DNA of 64,000 bases from Brachypodius melanocephalos (lineage: Eukaryota > Chordata > Aves > Passeriformes > Pycnonotidae), in assembly GCA_013398615.1 (NCBI GenBank), contig VZSR01003371.1, forward strand, positions 6,523,632-6,587,631. The letters run 5' to 3'. A program made the translations under genes and the position numbers. The notes beneath the pieces are model-generated. The model saw only the letters and a list, made by a program, of their open reading frames with translations. It had not been told where the DNA came from and searched no databases. Below, piece by piece: positions 27,001 to 39,500 of the stretch. The first letter of the stretch is position 1. Each line of letters begins with the position of its first letter.

Positions 27001-27787
27001 GTTCATTAGGTTCATGTCCCGAGCCTTCCCATAGATTTCAACTCTTTTAGGGGTTTGTTTTGCTCTTATGGAAACAAGAATAAAAATTGTAACAGTGCAA
27101 ACTACAGAACACAGAGTGAGAAATGCTTGGAAGGTCAAATGGAGATAAGCAGAGGTCCGAAGAGGTGAAAGAAAGGTAGATAGTGGTAATTCTGAAAGTG
27201 GAATTCTAAAAGGAAATTCTAGAAGAAGCTTAACTCCTGGTGAAAGCAGAAAGATAAAAATGAACAAACAAGAAAACCAATCTGTTTTATTACTTAAAAG
27301 ACTGCCAATGTTTCAAGAAGAGAATAAAAACATCAACTCTTTCAAGATCAAAAAGAAAACTCAAAAGGCTTTTTCTAGCAATAAGCAACAAGTAGCATGG
27401 GTTTGAACATGTTGCATTTAAAAAAAATTGAATTCTTGAGCTACAAAATAAATCTTGAGCAAAATTTCACCTGAACACATGCAGTCCCATGTTTCGAGTC
27501 ACTCAAAAAAAGCGTTCATCTACACGCTTTTTCTTCTGTATAGTAGATCTATCTACATTTTTCCTTTTTCTGCCTTCTTCCAGAAGGCTACCAAATCATG
27601 CAGGGCTGAATCCAAGGGAAAAAAAAATTAAGTCACACAATCTTCACCTGCTGTTGGAACCCTGGGCAGCCTTCTGGTTTTATGCATGACATATTAGGCA
27701 GCATGACAGTCAAGGGATGATGCACAGGAAAGGCTCAGGGTCACTGGGATTTCCAGGAGCTGCCACAGTACAGGTGAGCCTGCCCCA

Positions 27788-27887
27788 GGTCAGCTGCACG
27801 GCTGGCACCACCACACAGGGTCAGCTGCACGGCTGGCACCACCACACAGGGTCAGCTGCACAGCTGGTACCACCACGCAGGGTCAGC
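27788..27887 (+). repeat. 31-bp minisatellite (about 3.2 units)
   Basis: Units starting GGTCAGCTGCACGGCTGGCA at 27788, 27819 and 27850, with a partial fourth at 27881. Units 1 and 2 agree almost completely and unit 3 has three substitutions. The array is GC-rich in an AT-rich intron and starts 14 bp after a donor-like CAG|GTGAGC. It is the source of the repetitive open frame at 27717-27941. Confidence 0.95.
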
Positions 27888-30800
27888 AAGAACAGCTACC
27901 ACAGCCCAGGCAAACAGGAGTGCGAAGCAGAAGCCAGGTGAGCGACCCTGAGATCCAAAGTGCAGGACACAGGAAGACTGCAAATCTACAAACCTGAGTC
28001 TGTGGAAGAAGCTCAGGCTGGGAAGAGCAGAGGGAGGAACTGAAGACCCCTGGGCTGTTGACAAGTGCAGTGGACAGGTTGGGCAACTTTAATTAGTAGA
28101 ACCATATAATAAAGTACTTTTCAGACACACATTCTGACTTCCCATTGATTTCCTGGTGTTTTCCAAGCAGTAACAGAGCCCTGTCCCATTACTTGTCCAT
28201 GCTGCAGTAATAGGGTGAAGTGAGGTTTTCAAACTGGTGCTTCCAAAATGCAAATGCCTAGTGACAGGCAGCATGCTCAGAAGGAACCTGTATGCAGTAA
28301 TTACCTTCCCCATCAGTCTAAAATAAATCAAGCATTATCCTTCAAAAATCATACAAGCCCACCAACTTTTGTTGCTCTTTTTTGTTCTTGTTACCTTTCA
28401 TTTTTTTTTTTTAAGATTCTGTGATACTTAAAAGGCTGCTTCAATGTTGCTCTCAATATTCTTCCTTGGTTTTACTTTCATCATGAAAGTTTGTGATTGA
28501 AAATTTCATACCCACTCTTGTCTGGGTATTTGAGTAAGGGAAAACTAGCTAAATTTTACTCTATACCATTTAAAATATGAAAGGAGAGCCCTGCCCAAGC
28601 TTACTGACAGCTTGCAGAAAAGTAGAATTACCAGATAATCAGAAGGACACAGGAATGATTTCACATTAAATATAAGAATTATCTCATTTAACTTGTGGCT
28701 GCCATGCAATGATGTGCTGGAGAATAACTCTCTGAACATCATTCACATTCAAGTCAAATTCTTTGTCTTAGAGTGCCATGGGAAACAACACAGCCTTGAA
28801 GCACCACAGTGAAAATAAATATAGCATCCACAGCTTTCCCTGTAATACAGCAGATATTGACAAACTAATTTTTTCCATTATTCTTCACAGGCTTTGCACT
28901 TAATCTATTTTTTAACTTCAGTTGCTCTAGGAACCAGGCCTATACCAAAGCTGAGAAAGAACTGAAGACACAATAGGCAGCCTTCAATCCTGCTCAGAGA
29001 AAACACAAGCTAAAATGTTCTTAAAAATATCCCAGAATTAATACTGGAAGTTTCTTTGGTAAAGTAAGGTTTAAATAGCACGTTTTCCTTCACTGGCAGC
29101 CACATACAATGTGACACTCCAACTGTACATACAAAGTACCAGTTAGGACATTTTTTTCATTTAGCTCTAACTAAAATTACAATAAACATGATTTTATAAA
29201 TTGCTTTAGAAAGTTGCAATTAGACTATTCAAACACCATACTAAAGCAACATAACCAAACAAACTCCACAAAACTAGTAAATTTCACAAATAATAACTCA
29301 TCTAAGATTAGAAAAGGGGACTTTTTCTCCAGCCCATACTGCTGCTGGTTTTAGAAATTCTGTATTAGATTTTCAGGGACTGGTGGAAGGAGTGACTGAG
29401 TGAGTAAACAGAAACCACAGAGAAATATTTGTAAGACAATTCTCACGTAAAAACACAGGTGTGGCACTAGGGATAAGGACACCTGGGATCAATGGTCTGC
29501 AATGTACACAAAGAGCTCACACTCAGCTGCTGTGCTTTGCTACCTTTGGGTTTAGGCTTGATGGGAACTTATGACTTATTTATTTATCCATCAGAGCACC
29601 TAAACCCTTGTCCATGCATGAAACATGATTAACCATCCCCATCTATCATCAGCTTGAGCCTCCAAAACCTGGTACAAACCACCATATTGGTAGAACTACA
29701 AAGCAGCTTGTCTGGTTCTTTTGAAACAGCATTAAACAAAATTACTTGGACTTGGAAATGAGTGTGGCTTCTACAAACTACATTATGGTGGTATCTGAAA
29801 ACCAGTATTACCAGTAAGATACAAGATGCTACAGAATCTTACTGTTCCAAAGAAAAAGAAAAAAGAAACCAAAAAAACACAAACACAAAACTTCATTAAT
29901 ATATTTAGCTAGACTTGGGGAGATGAAAAGGGCTAAGATAAAGTTCCTACTCAGACGCCCGGGCTCCACAAGTGTTTTGTGTTTATTTATTTAAGTAAAA
30001 GGAAAGAAGCAAAATAAGGTCTCATCTTATTCCGAAGATCTGCCAGCAGATGCCTGCAGCATTCCCTTTGCCCTGAGCTTCACCCAGGTGATGTTTCATA
30101 ACTCTGGTTATGAAAACACGGAATAAATTCCCTCTCCCAGCCAACAGTACGTGTTCTCATCTCTCACCTCTCCAGGATGTCCTTTTCTCTCCCACCTTAC
30201 TGTCCACCTCAACACTGCTGTGCATTGATCTGAACTTTCTGAGTATTTATTTGGAGAGAGAAAGAGCTTTAGGATTTTCACATATAAACAGGGGAACAAG
30301 ATATGCCTAGCATGCTAATTAATCCCAGAAGCAGTTTAGCTACAGACAAGGTTTTTATGATCAGACTGCAAGAGAAAAAAAAACAACGAGGAGGTCTTGT
30401 CAGGGAGCAGCAGGGAGGAAAGCAAAGAACACAAGCTAGATATTACTGTCCAGCTGCTGAGCTGACCTTTCAATATTAAACAAAACCTCCTACATATGCT
30501 GGAATTAGGTGGGGTAGGTGGTTCAGGCAGGAAAACAAAGAAAATTAAGGAAGTAACTTATGTGCATGCTATATTATGGAAAAGGGAGACAGTGGAAAGC
30601 AGCTCCATTTAAGTATACATGGTCACAGTAACCAATACAGGTGCTTAGAGTGAATCTCTAAATAAAATAAATTTTTAAAAATTGAAGAATGAAATTAATG
30701 GTGAATTAATTCAAAGACAAATACGGCAGCAGTCTGCTCAATGTGTACAGGAACACTGTATCATGCTGATCCTAAGTCAAAAGCATTTGGGAAAAAGAAC

Positions 30801-33032
30801 AGACAGATTAGAGGCAAAGTCTGTGCAGGGTCTGAAATGGCACAGCCAAGAGAACTGGGGGAGAAAATCAGGGTGGATGGTGGGACTGTCCAAGGAAAGA
30901 CCAAGAAACATGGCAGGCAAGAACAAAGGTAGAAAAACACTAGGAGGTACTGGACACATGTTGAACTTGAACTGAAATGCTCAAGAAGGTTTTTTTTTTG
31001 GTGTAGTGAGTTAATGCACTCACCCTCTACCCAGGACAGAGAAAACTACAGGGAACAAACAACGAAAGCAAGGACATCATCTTCCTTTCTAGGTCACCCC
31101 CAGCATTCCCATCCAGCACGGTGTCATCATGTTGCAGCGACACTTGGAGACATCTCCCAAATCTGAGCTCTAGATCTCTCTGAAGGTGGCACAGCTGCCT
31201 GTCACCTCTCTGTTAATGGGGCTCTCACCTGCAAAAGCTACCGGCAACTTCTGCATCCTCCCTGAGCCAGCCAGACTTTGGGATGGGAAGGGGCCTTCTC
31301 TGATGCCTCTCCCAGCAACAAAGGGCTCAGGGCAGGTGTCAGCACCACGTTCTCCTGCAAAACAGGCTCTCTCCAGCATTTCACCTACATTTACATCAAG
31401 AAACTTTAAACCGCATTTTTAGAGTGACTTGAGCTGTTAAACAAATAGAGTAAAACAAAAAATAAAAGGTGTAAGACAGGCAGGGTTTTTTAATACAGTG
31501 AAATTTCCTCTTCATAGCCGGGTGTAGTGTGCCAAGTTTACTTTTAAAATCCCTTCAGGGCTAAGCTGCAGAAAATAGAGCTTTGCAGATAAGAATACCA
31601 CTAGTTCCTTTAAAGGTGAATGCAAGAAGCTGTGTACTATCAGGAACCACATACAAAAAAATACAGAAGACACAAAATCATTTTACCATTAGAAAAAATG
31701 TGCTGTCCAAAAAACCTAACACTGCCTTACACTATAGAGTACCTACCACACTATCTGCCAGCACTAAGGGAATTTCAGGAATATTTCTATTATAATACTG
31801 ATGTTTTCAATTTATCTCAACTCTCCAGAGCAAGCTTACAAATCAATATTTTTCAAAGAGTATCACTCACATAAATATTCCTCACCCCTCAAAATGAAAA
31901 TGTTTAAACTAAAGTTAGGTTAAAACAAGTGAGAAAGAAAAAAAACCCCCTTTTCTCACAAAGAAAAATCTTGAAATGTAAAACAATTACAAGCAGTTCT
32001 AGTCATGATTCTGAACTGCAAAAGATCAAGTTTGGCATGTTAATATCTACCTCTGGGAAAGCCAAGAGACAAGCAAATTGCTCCATAAGCATCTTGATCT
32101 TATTGCTGGCTATGATGATTTTATGACAAGTTACTGTAACTGTGTACTTTTAAAAAGCACAGAAGCTACTGTGAAGCTGTAATATTCACTGTAGCATTTA
32201 CAATATTCTGGAACTTTCATAGTCACATTGCACCTGCAAGGAAAAGCCTGCCTGGCATTTGGACTTTACCAAACCCACTACATTTCAAATGTTCACTTTT
32301 AGGGTATTGTTCCTGTTAAACATTCCAGTTTCCTTAAAGATGTTTCTATGAAATTTAAACCCTTTAAACAATAACTAGCAGAAGGCTTTTGTCACAAAAT
32401 TTAAAAAAAAAAAATCAGCATATATCAGAACTAGAATTAATTCTGATAATAAGAATTACTAAGAATTATTAATTCAGAACTAATTAATTCCTGAATACTT
32501 TAGAGAACTACGTTTAATTGATAAAAAATAAAGTGTAAGCCTTAACACATCAAGCAAAGGTTTTCAGAAGAGATAACTCAGGAAACCTTTACTACTTACA
32601 GTTAATGTCTGACATCTTTAAAAAGGCTTTATTTCATATCAAGATTAGCACTTACATGAGAGAATATGACCTTTAAGGGAAAGTCAGACATGTAACATTA
32701 ATATACCTGGATTCTCACAATCCTTTTTAATCTCCTCACCTATTCACTGGACTAGAAGTTCTTTTTTCAGATCCTCTCACAGTAATTGATAAACAAAAGC
32801 AAAGTGAAAAGCAAGCATCCAGAAATCTTCACATTTTCTCATAAAAGTGACCATTACAGTTTTCAGGAAAACAAGGGGAAAAAAGTACTTTCAAGCCATT
32901 CTGTATATTATCTCAGAATCATTCAAAATGCTGTTTTAATGAATACTTGCAATGCAAACATAATTCTATTTGTCTTAGTTCCTATTGTCATAGTAATGTC
33001 AAGGCCTTTAAAAAATACTTGGAGTCTGCCAA

Positions 33033-33078
33033 CTTTTACCAAGCTTTTACCTGAAAGGAGGTAAAAGCTTGGTAAAAG
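33033..33078. repeat. Perfect 20-bp inverted repeat with 6-nt loop
   Basis: The left arm 33033-33052 (CTTTTACCAAGCTTTTACCT) is exactly complementary to the right arm 33059-33078, separated by GAAAGG. The right side also contains an 11-bp direct repeat (GGTAAAAGCTT twice, 33060-33081). No transposon ends or target duplication were recognised. Confidence 0.95.
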
Positions 33079-33377
33079 CTTGTTTGGTACTAATCTCTTA
33101 TTCAATACTCAAATCACTGCATTAAAAAGGTAACCATAAAAAGGGGCTCAGACATAAAAGATCACATGGTGTAACATCTTTGCAGAGATTTCTGTAGCTA
33201 ATTCCAATGTGTATGTTCCACAAAAAGCCTGATGTTCTTCACAGCACTCACCATGAGATTTGAACAAAAATTCCAAGGAAAACTGTTTTTCTTATCAAAG
33301 AGCATTTTCTTATCAAGCAACACACATGATTTTAGGCAAAGGAAGTTCTTCCATCAGTCAACCCACAGAGGAGGTGA

Positions 33378-33545
33378 GGTTGTAGTGAAGGTAGAACAGT
33401 AACTACTGTGTCAGACTGAGTTAAGGGATGCAGGTTACAACCTCAGCTCAGCATGGGCAAGATCTATACCCTTCATTTCAGTTTTCCACTGGAGATGAGG
33501 TTCATCCTCACCTGTAGATATGAAAGCATTTCAAAGGAGATACTG
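33378..33545 (+). mobile_element. Probable MIR SINE remnant
   Basis: The order GGTAGAACAGTAACTACTGT, GATGCAGGTTACAACCTCAG, ATGGGCAAG, CATTTCAGTTTTCCACTGGA and GATGAGG follows the MIR consensus from its head through the conserved GGGCAAG and CAGTTTCC core. MIR is an ancient amniote SINE also found in birds. Divergence is high, as expected. Confidence 0.5.
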
Positions 33546-36500
33546 TATTGGTTTTAATCAATAAGATGCAATTTGAAACCTAATTTCTCTGAAGTACATC
33601 AAGAAAGCACAAGAAAAGGGATTCAGTTCTTAAAATCTAACTGCATGCATTTGTACTCCCAACTCAAGTCTCAATACACAAAATAGAATTTTCCAAAAAG
33701 ATTGCAGACTTCTCTCTTACCTAACAACCAGAACCTACTAAATCAGACCACTAAGGAAAGTGAAGAATAAAAAACTATTTCATTCCTTCTTGAAGCTTGC
33801 ATAAAAACAATAAAAACAGCAGGCTAACATCAATACCAGAAAGGATCATTGAACTTCAGGTATTTTGTATTCCTCCTTATTTCTACTGCAGACTCATCCT
33901 TTAAAATGAGGGGTTTTATATAGTCATTTCTCTGGAAAAAGAAATCTTCCTTTTAAAAACATTACATTTATAAGCAGTTTATATGAATACTTTTTTAATC
34001 CTCTGAATCCTAAGGCAGCACAAGCCTTCAAGTGGTGACCAAAAACCAAATCCAGAACAAGACACAGATGTCTAAATGGCACTGAACCACATCACTTTCC
34101 TGAGACCTACAATGTAAAGAAAGGCATAAAATAATACCTTGCATGATCTTCTCCCAAACATCAGAGTAAAGGTGGAAAGTAAGAAAAATACTTGAACAAA
34201 CCACAGGAAATAAAGTATCTGACTTCTTCAAACAGATTTAGATCATACGACAGCTAAAATGAAATCCGTATTTTAGAAATTTCTCCTATGAGTCCTTATT
34301 AACAATCATCTTAGCTGTAGATGAGTGAAAGTTAAGACAAGTACAGGTACGAACATTATACCACAGTGCAGAAATTGCCATTCAGGCCACAAAACTCCTG
34401 TCCTACCATCGTACACCTCCTTGAAACTGGACAAAACGTTCTTTATGAACTTCCTGAACACATCCAACAAACAGCTTCAGAACTCTAAAAAGTGTTGGTT
34501 TTATTTACTCTGTTGTGTTGTACTTCTCTTACAGCATGAAAGTATTAGTCAGCTTCCCAAAATGTTCCACAGTTGCGTTTGGATTTTTTTTTTTTTTTTT
34601 TTTGAGGCTGGGTACTTTGGGTTTATTTGGTAATAGTTACATTATTTATTAATAATAAAAAGAAACTATACAAAAAGCTACAGAGAGAATGAATTAAAAA
34701 ACCCTTCTGATGATGCAGTATATTGATGATATACAAATCATGTTATTTACAAAACAGCTCCAGCTGATCAAGTTTTATGCTATTCATGCTATATAGAAAG
34801 CTAAGAAAAATGTGATCACTGGATCAGTCATGATAAATCCAATACAGAACTTGACATAAATAACGTCACAGACCATCATTTTGTACCTAAACCGTTCCAA
34901 AATTATAATAATCATAGAAGTACAAATTGCTTGTAACAGCTAAAGCTGGAATAACTACATGAAATTCCCAGTTGCCCTGCTGCAAAGCTGCTTATTCAAG
35001 TTACTCGTGCATCATTCAAACTTCCAGCTTGGTATTTCTTCAAACATCACATTCACTGTTTCTAAATGTAGTCTACTTGTCTGAAATTTTTCACCAAGAT
35101 ACAAAAATCAATGTTATATAAAGCACTCTTTCCTGATACTGGTGATGCACAATATGAGTCACCACTTCAAAGCCTCCAACACACCACCACAAGCCACATT
35201 CTTATAAGTCACGAATAACCCCTAAAGTGGTTTCTTCTGTCTTGCTTTTAATGAACCACCCTTGGTTCCCAACAGCAAATTGAAACTCTGACAGTCAAGA
35301 GAACATGAGCTCCACAAGCAGAAATTAAAACCTCTTAACAACACATACATCTCCTTTAACTCACTATTTGCCAGATCTGTTATTTTTAAAGCTTTTCTAA
35401 AAAGGCTAGAAAAACACAATCGCCTATGAAATGTTAATGTTGTGTCTCGGTTCATTTCTTTTCCAGGCTATTTACAGCGGATTTGTGGTGTGTTTCTGTG
35501 ATCTGTAACAGAAGGGGGTGGAAGGGAAGAGAGACTTTGAAAGTTTAGTGCACACTCTTAGCTAGTGGCAAAAGCCAGGCCATCAGAGATGAGGATGCAC
35601 TCAATGTAAGACAGATAAACTAAATAATTTCACTATTACAAGAACTACTAGAACTTTCTTTTGATGTGCAATAACCTGTTCATATTACTTGGCCCCAAAA
35701 AATAAGATGGGAAACCCTTTTATTTGAACAGAAAAAAAACCCTGAAAATTATTCTTGCTGAATAAATGGTGATTCTGTCCTGGCTGGTGACAGCTTCACC
35801 CATAAAAAGCTCTTCCTCAAGCACTTGCACACCCTGCCCACAGGAGCTGCTCACACCTGCATGTGATGTCTGTGAGCATCCAGCCAGACATCTCCTTCAG
35901 CCCAGGCAACAAATGCTGCAGGTGTGGGCCAAAAAGAGCCCAGCAACAAGAAGCCATTGCTGCAATAGCCCAGTTAGGTGTGGAAAAATCGCCCAAGTAG
36001 ATAGTCCACATCAAGCATACATCGCATTCCCAAGTAGTTCTTTATTATTACAAAACTGTAGTGATATAGTCAACACATGGGTATAGATAAACTTCCACAC
36101 CTATACAGACATACATGTAAGTTTACAAGCAAATACACCCAAGGAAGTCACAAGAGAAAGGCAATAATTTGGGTTATTTCTGAACAACAAAGTGAAAGGA
36201 TGCCCAGATGAGCTGAAACAGCCCTGCCAGTGGAAAGCACACAATGTCAGGGATCACCCCAAATCCCCAGAATTGGGTGATGCAGCATGAAAGACACTGC
36301 TCCACTGGAAGAAGTAAATCTCCACAAAAAACCCAACAATTTCCTAGGGAACTATTTTTGTTGTCTTTTGCCATGAGAGGGGCCAGTATGCGCAAAGAAC
36401 ATCTCTGCAAGCAGTGACCCAGAACAGAGAAGCAGCATTAGTGAGGTGCTTACAACTATCTGAACTTACCACCAGGAATCATTTCAGAAGTATTCATAAG

Positions 36501-39500
36501 TTGTACAACCATTCCATCAAAAAGATGTTCTACTGCATTTTTATCTTTTTCCTTCTTTAAGAGGAATACGCTCAGTTGGCAGAAGGTCACCATTCCACCC
36601 ATAATTCCCAGGATCTCAATCTAGAAAAGTCTTGCTTTTATCACTGAAGCAAAAGCTAAAAATGTTATTGATGTACCTTAGATCATCTCAGATAAATACT
36701 GATGGTGCTTTACACTGTAAATGCACCTTTGTTCTTGTTTCTGCTTAATCTGTTTTGAAAAGGAAGCAATTATATTTCTCAGCTGTTTTCACATAGTTTC
36801 TGGTATGGCCATCATGAATGCCATGTTAAATTTTAGGCTATGGAAAAAGATTGCTCTTCCAAGAATGCAGTGTCTTGTGATGAAATACAGCATTGTAAAC
36901 TTTTGTCAATAACTGTATTTGTAATTCACAAGTATAACGTGGAAATGGGGCTTTTTGGTCAAATAACAGTTTTTCACTTCCAAGTTTCTACTGCAATTTA
37001 GCCAGAACAGCGAGAGCTAACACAGATCAGAGCTGAGCTCTGAAAGTATTAGCACCTTGTGAATAAAGCACACCATCAGTTCTGCAAAAGTAATTCCATC
37101 AAAAATAATAAGCTATGAATATAAATATAAAATTTGCTGTGAATGGCAGCAAATGTAGGTATTCAAAAACTTGTTGACTGCACCAGATATTACAAGGAAA
37201 TCCTCACATTTCTAGCCATAGAATAGGGTTGTGGTTGGGTTTTTGGGTTTTGTTTGATAGTTTAACTAAGACTAAAGCACACATTATAATCTCTTATTAT
37301 AACTAGAGTACAGGTAAAAGCTAGCTGAGATACTTAACATGCTTCTCTAATGCAAATTTATCATTTCAAAATCAGTAACAGGTTAAGGAACATTCCTGCT
37401 CACTCTTTTCTTGTTTAGTTTCTTCCTCAACCCTCACCCTCCTCTTTTTGTTCAGCAGCTTCAGTTCCAGCACAGTGCAATTGCACCATCACTAGAGAGA
37501 TGTGAGGTGCAGGGAAGGTAAAAATACAAGAAGGTTAAACAGATGTGAATAACTTAGAAGCCCACACTGTCTTAGGAACAGAAGTTCTTAATGTGTATGA
37601 AAAAAAAACCTCTCCAAAACTTTTCCACATAGCAGAAAGTCCAACTCATGCCACTATCCTGAACAATCACATGAGCATTAGCCAATAAAACATGCTAAAC
37701 TGGAACTTGCTGACACAAGAGTTCAGCTTCCTTCCACTGGGACACAGGTAAACCAAGGGCCAACTGGCTGGGCTGATGTGACCTCTAGACTGCGCTCAGT
37801 GAGACAGGCACTCCTCATTTCAGTGCAGCAATGCAATAATGTCACCTCTGCTCATCTAAAATGACCAGGGTCATGCACAGCACTGAACTCAAGGTCCTTG
37901 GTACACAAGCAGAAATCTGAGAGGTTTCTAACTAACAGAGCTGTAACAGTATCTGCTAAAGAACCAGAGACAAAGCTCCACAAGGGGCAGACCTCGCTCC
38001 ATAGTCCATCAGAACCTGTTTCTTCTACACTTAGCTTTTTCAGTTCTGATTTAAATAAACTACAGATAGATAGCATATTATAGATTAAAAATTCCACATT
38101 AAAAATTTTGCCACTACCACACTTCTGCAAAAGTTACACCATATCAGAAAAACCTCTGCAGAACTATGCTGTACTATTAATTTAATTTATAATTTGTTAG
38201 GTATATATTTAAATTCTCACTGAATGCTGGCTGGCATTGGCTGTGGTGGATAACAAGGAAGCTTCTGGCAGCTTGTCACAGAAGAGACCCCTGTAGCCCT
38301 CCTGCTACCAAAACTGTGCCATGCAAACCCAAACCAAGCCCTAAAGCCACTGCTGAACAAAGTAAAAGATTCTCTTCACAACATGAAAATGGCAGGTAAT
38401 AGTTACTGCAAATGAATGATTGTGTCGTCCTGCAAAGCTTGGGTCTAATCATTCAGTCACATTATTGCAGTGTGTCATTGATGACAGCTGAAAGCTACCA
38501 CTAGTGCTGTCCATAAAGGACAGAACACCAAAAAGAACAAAGTCAAAAAGCATAAAGAAAAATAAAAATGTGCTCACATAGCTCAACAAAGCTCATACTT
38601 ATTTTTTTCTGTTGAAACTTATTCTATGTTCATATCAGTTTTACTCAGAGGTAGGATTTCCCCCTTTTCACTACTACCTATTTTGGAAAGGTAGATCATA
38701 ACTTCTGGGGTTATGTTAATCAGAGATTTTTTTAGATGGTAAGTCCAAACGACTCATCCTGATTGAGGTTTTAAGAAACTACCTTCCCAAGTGCCTGATC
38801 ATCACCCCCATACACTAGTGAGTGATTTTATGTGACTTGCCTACAACAAGCAAAATCTGTTATGAAACAAAACACCAGTATTCAAGAACTTCTGGACCTG
38901 TGAAAAAAATCAGTAGTTTTAAACCCTGCCACAACACCAGCTTTAGCTCTTTATTAAAGAAAACAAAAGAGCACCAAAGATTTGATATGGAAGAAGATAC
39001 TCTACCTTTAAAAAGAAGCTACAAATCCTTTCAATCCACAAACACCTTATTGTAAACTTATGTGGTGACTCTAATAGTCACATTTGATGCAGAAAAGCTG
39101 TATTGTTTCAGTTGGTTTTCAGGTGGATTGTCCACATTGTACCAACAGCAAATACAGACCGTTCAGTAAGAGGCACAAAACAGTGAACATATGAACAGCA
39201 GATGTTCTGTCTAAACAACACGAGAGTGATTTTTCCAGCAAAAATCATGGTCATGCAGTGGACAGAATTAAGTATTAGGAGGTTTTGCACACTTCATGTA
39301 CTTCACGTGATGAACCTCGCTGTGACCAAGTTACCTTCACTACATTATCATCCCATTTGCTCCAAGTTCCACAGTGTCTGTGTGCTTGAAAATTCTGAGG
39401 CATACTGTCCCTGAAACATGAGAAAATAAGGTGCAATTTGACATCTTGCCTACCTGCCTGTAGTGGCAAATTTTTTTGGATTTGGAGGCCGAGTCAGACC

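Larger units (their letters stand above)
22306..33377. other. Intronic stretch with two minisatellites and one hairpin
   Basis: No gene or recognised transposon. It holds an 18-A run (23183-23200), the 31-bp-period tandem repeats at 24035-24095 and 27788-27887, an A/C-rich patch at about 24540-24600 and the 33033-33078 hairpin. The 125-codon minus-strand frame at 26890-27267 is hydrophobic but has no known relatives that I recognise. A GC-richer patch lies at about 31080-31390. Confidence 0.5.

Noticed and set aside
26890..27267. 125-codon minus-strand frame with hydrophobic, membrane-like stretches
   Set aside because: It is on the host-gene strand but has no recognised family, no promoter, and no acceptor or donor placing it as an exon. 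The T-rich sense strand naturally yields Phe/Leu/Val-rich frames.
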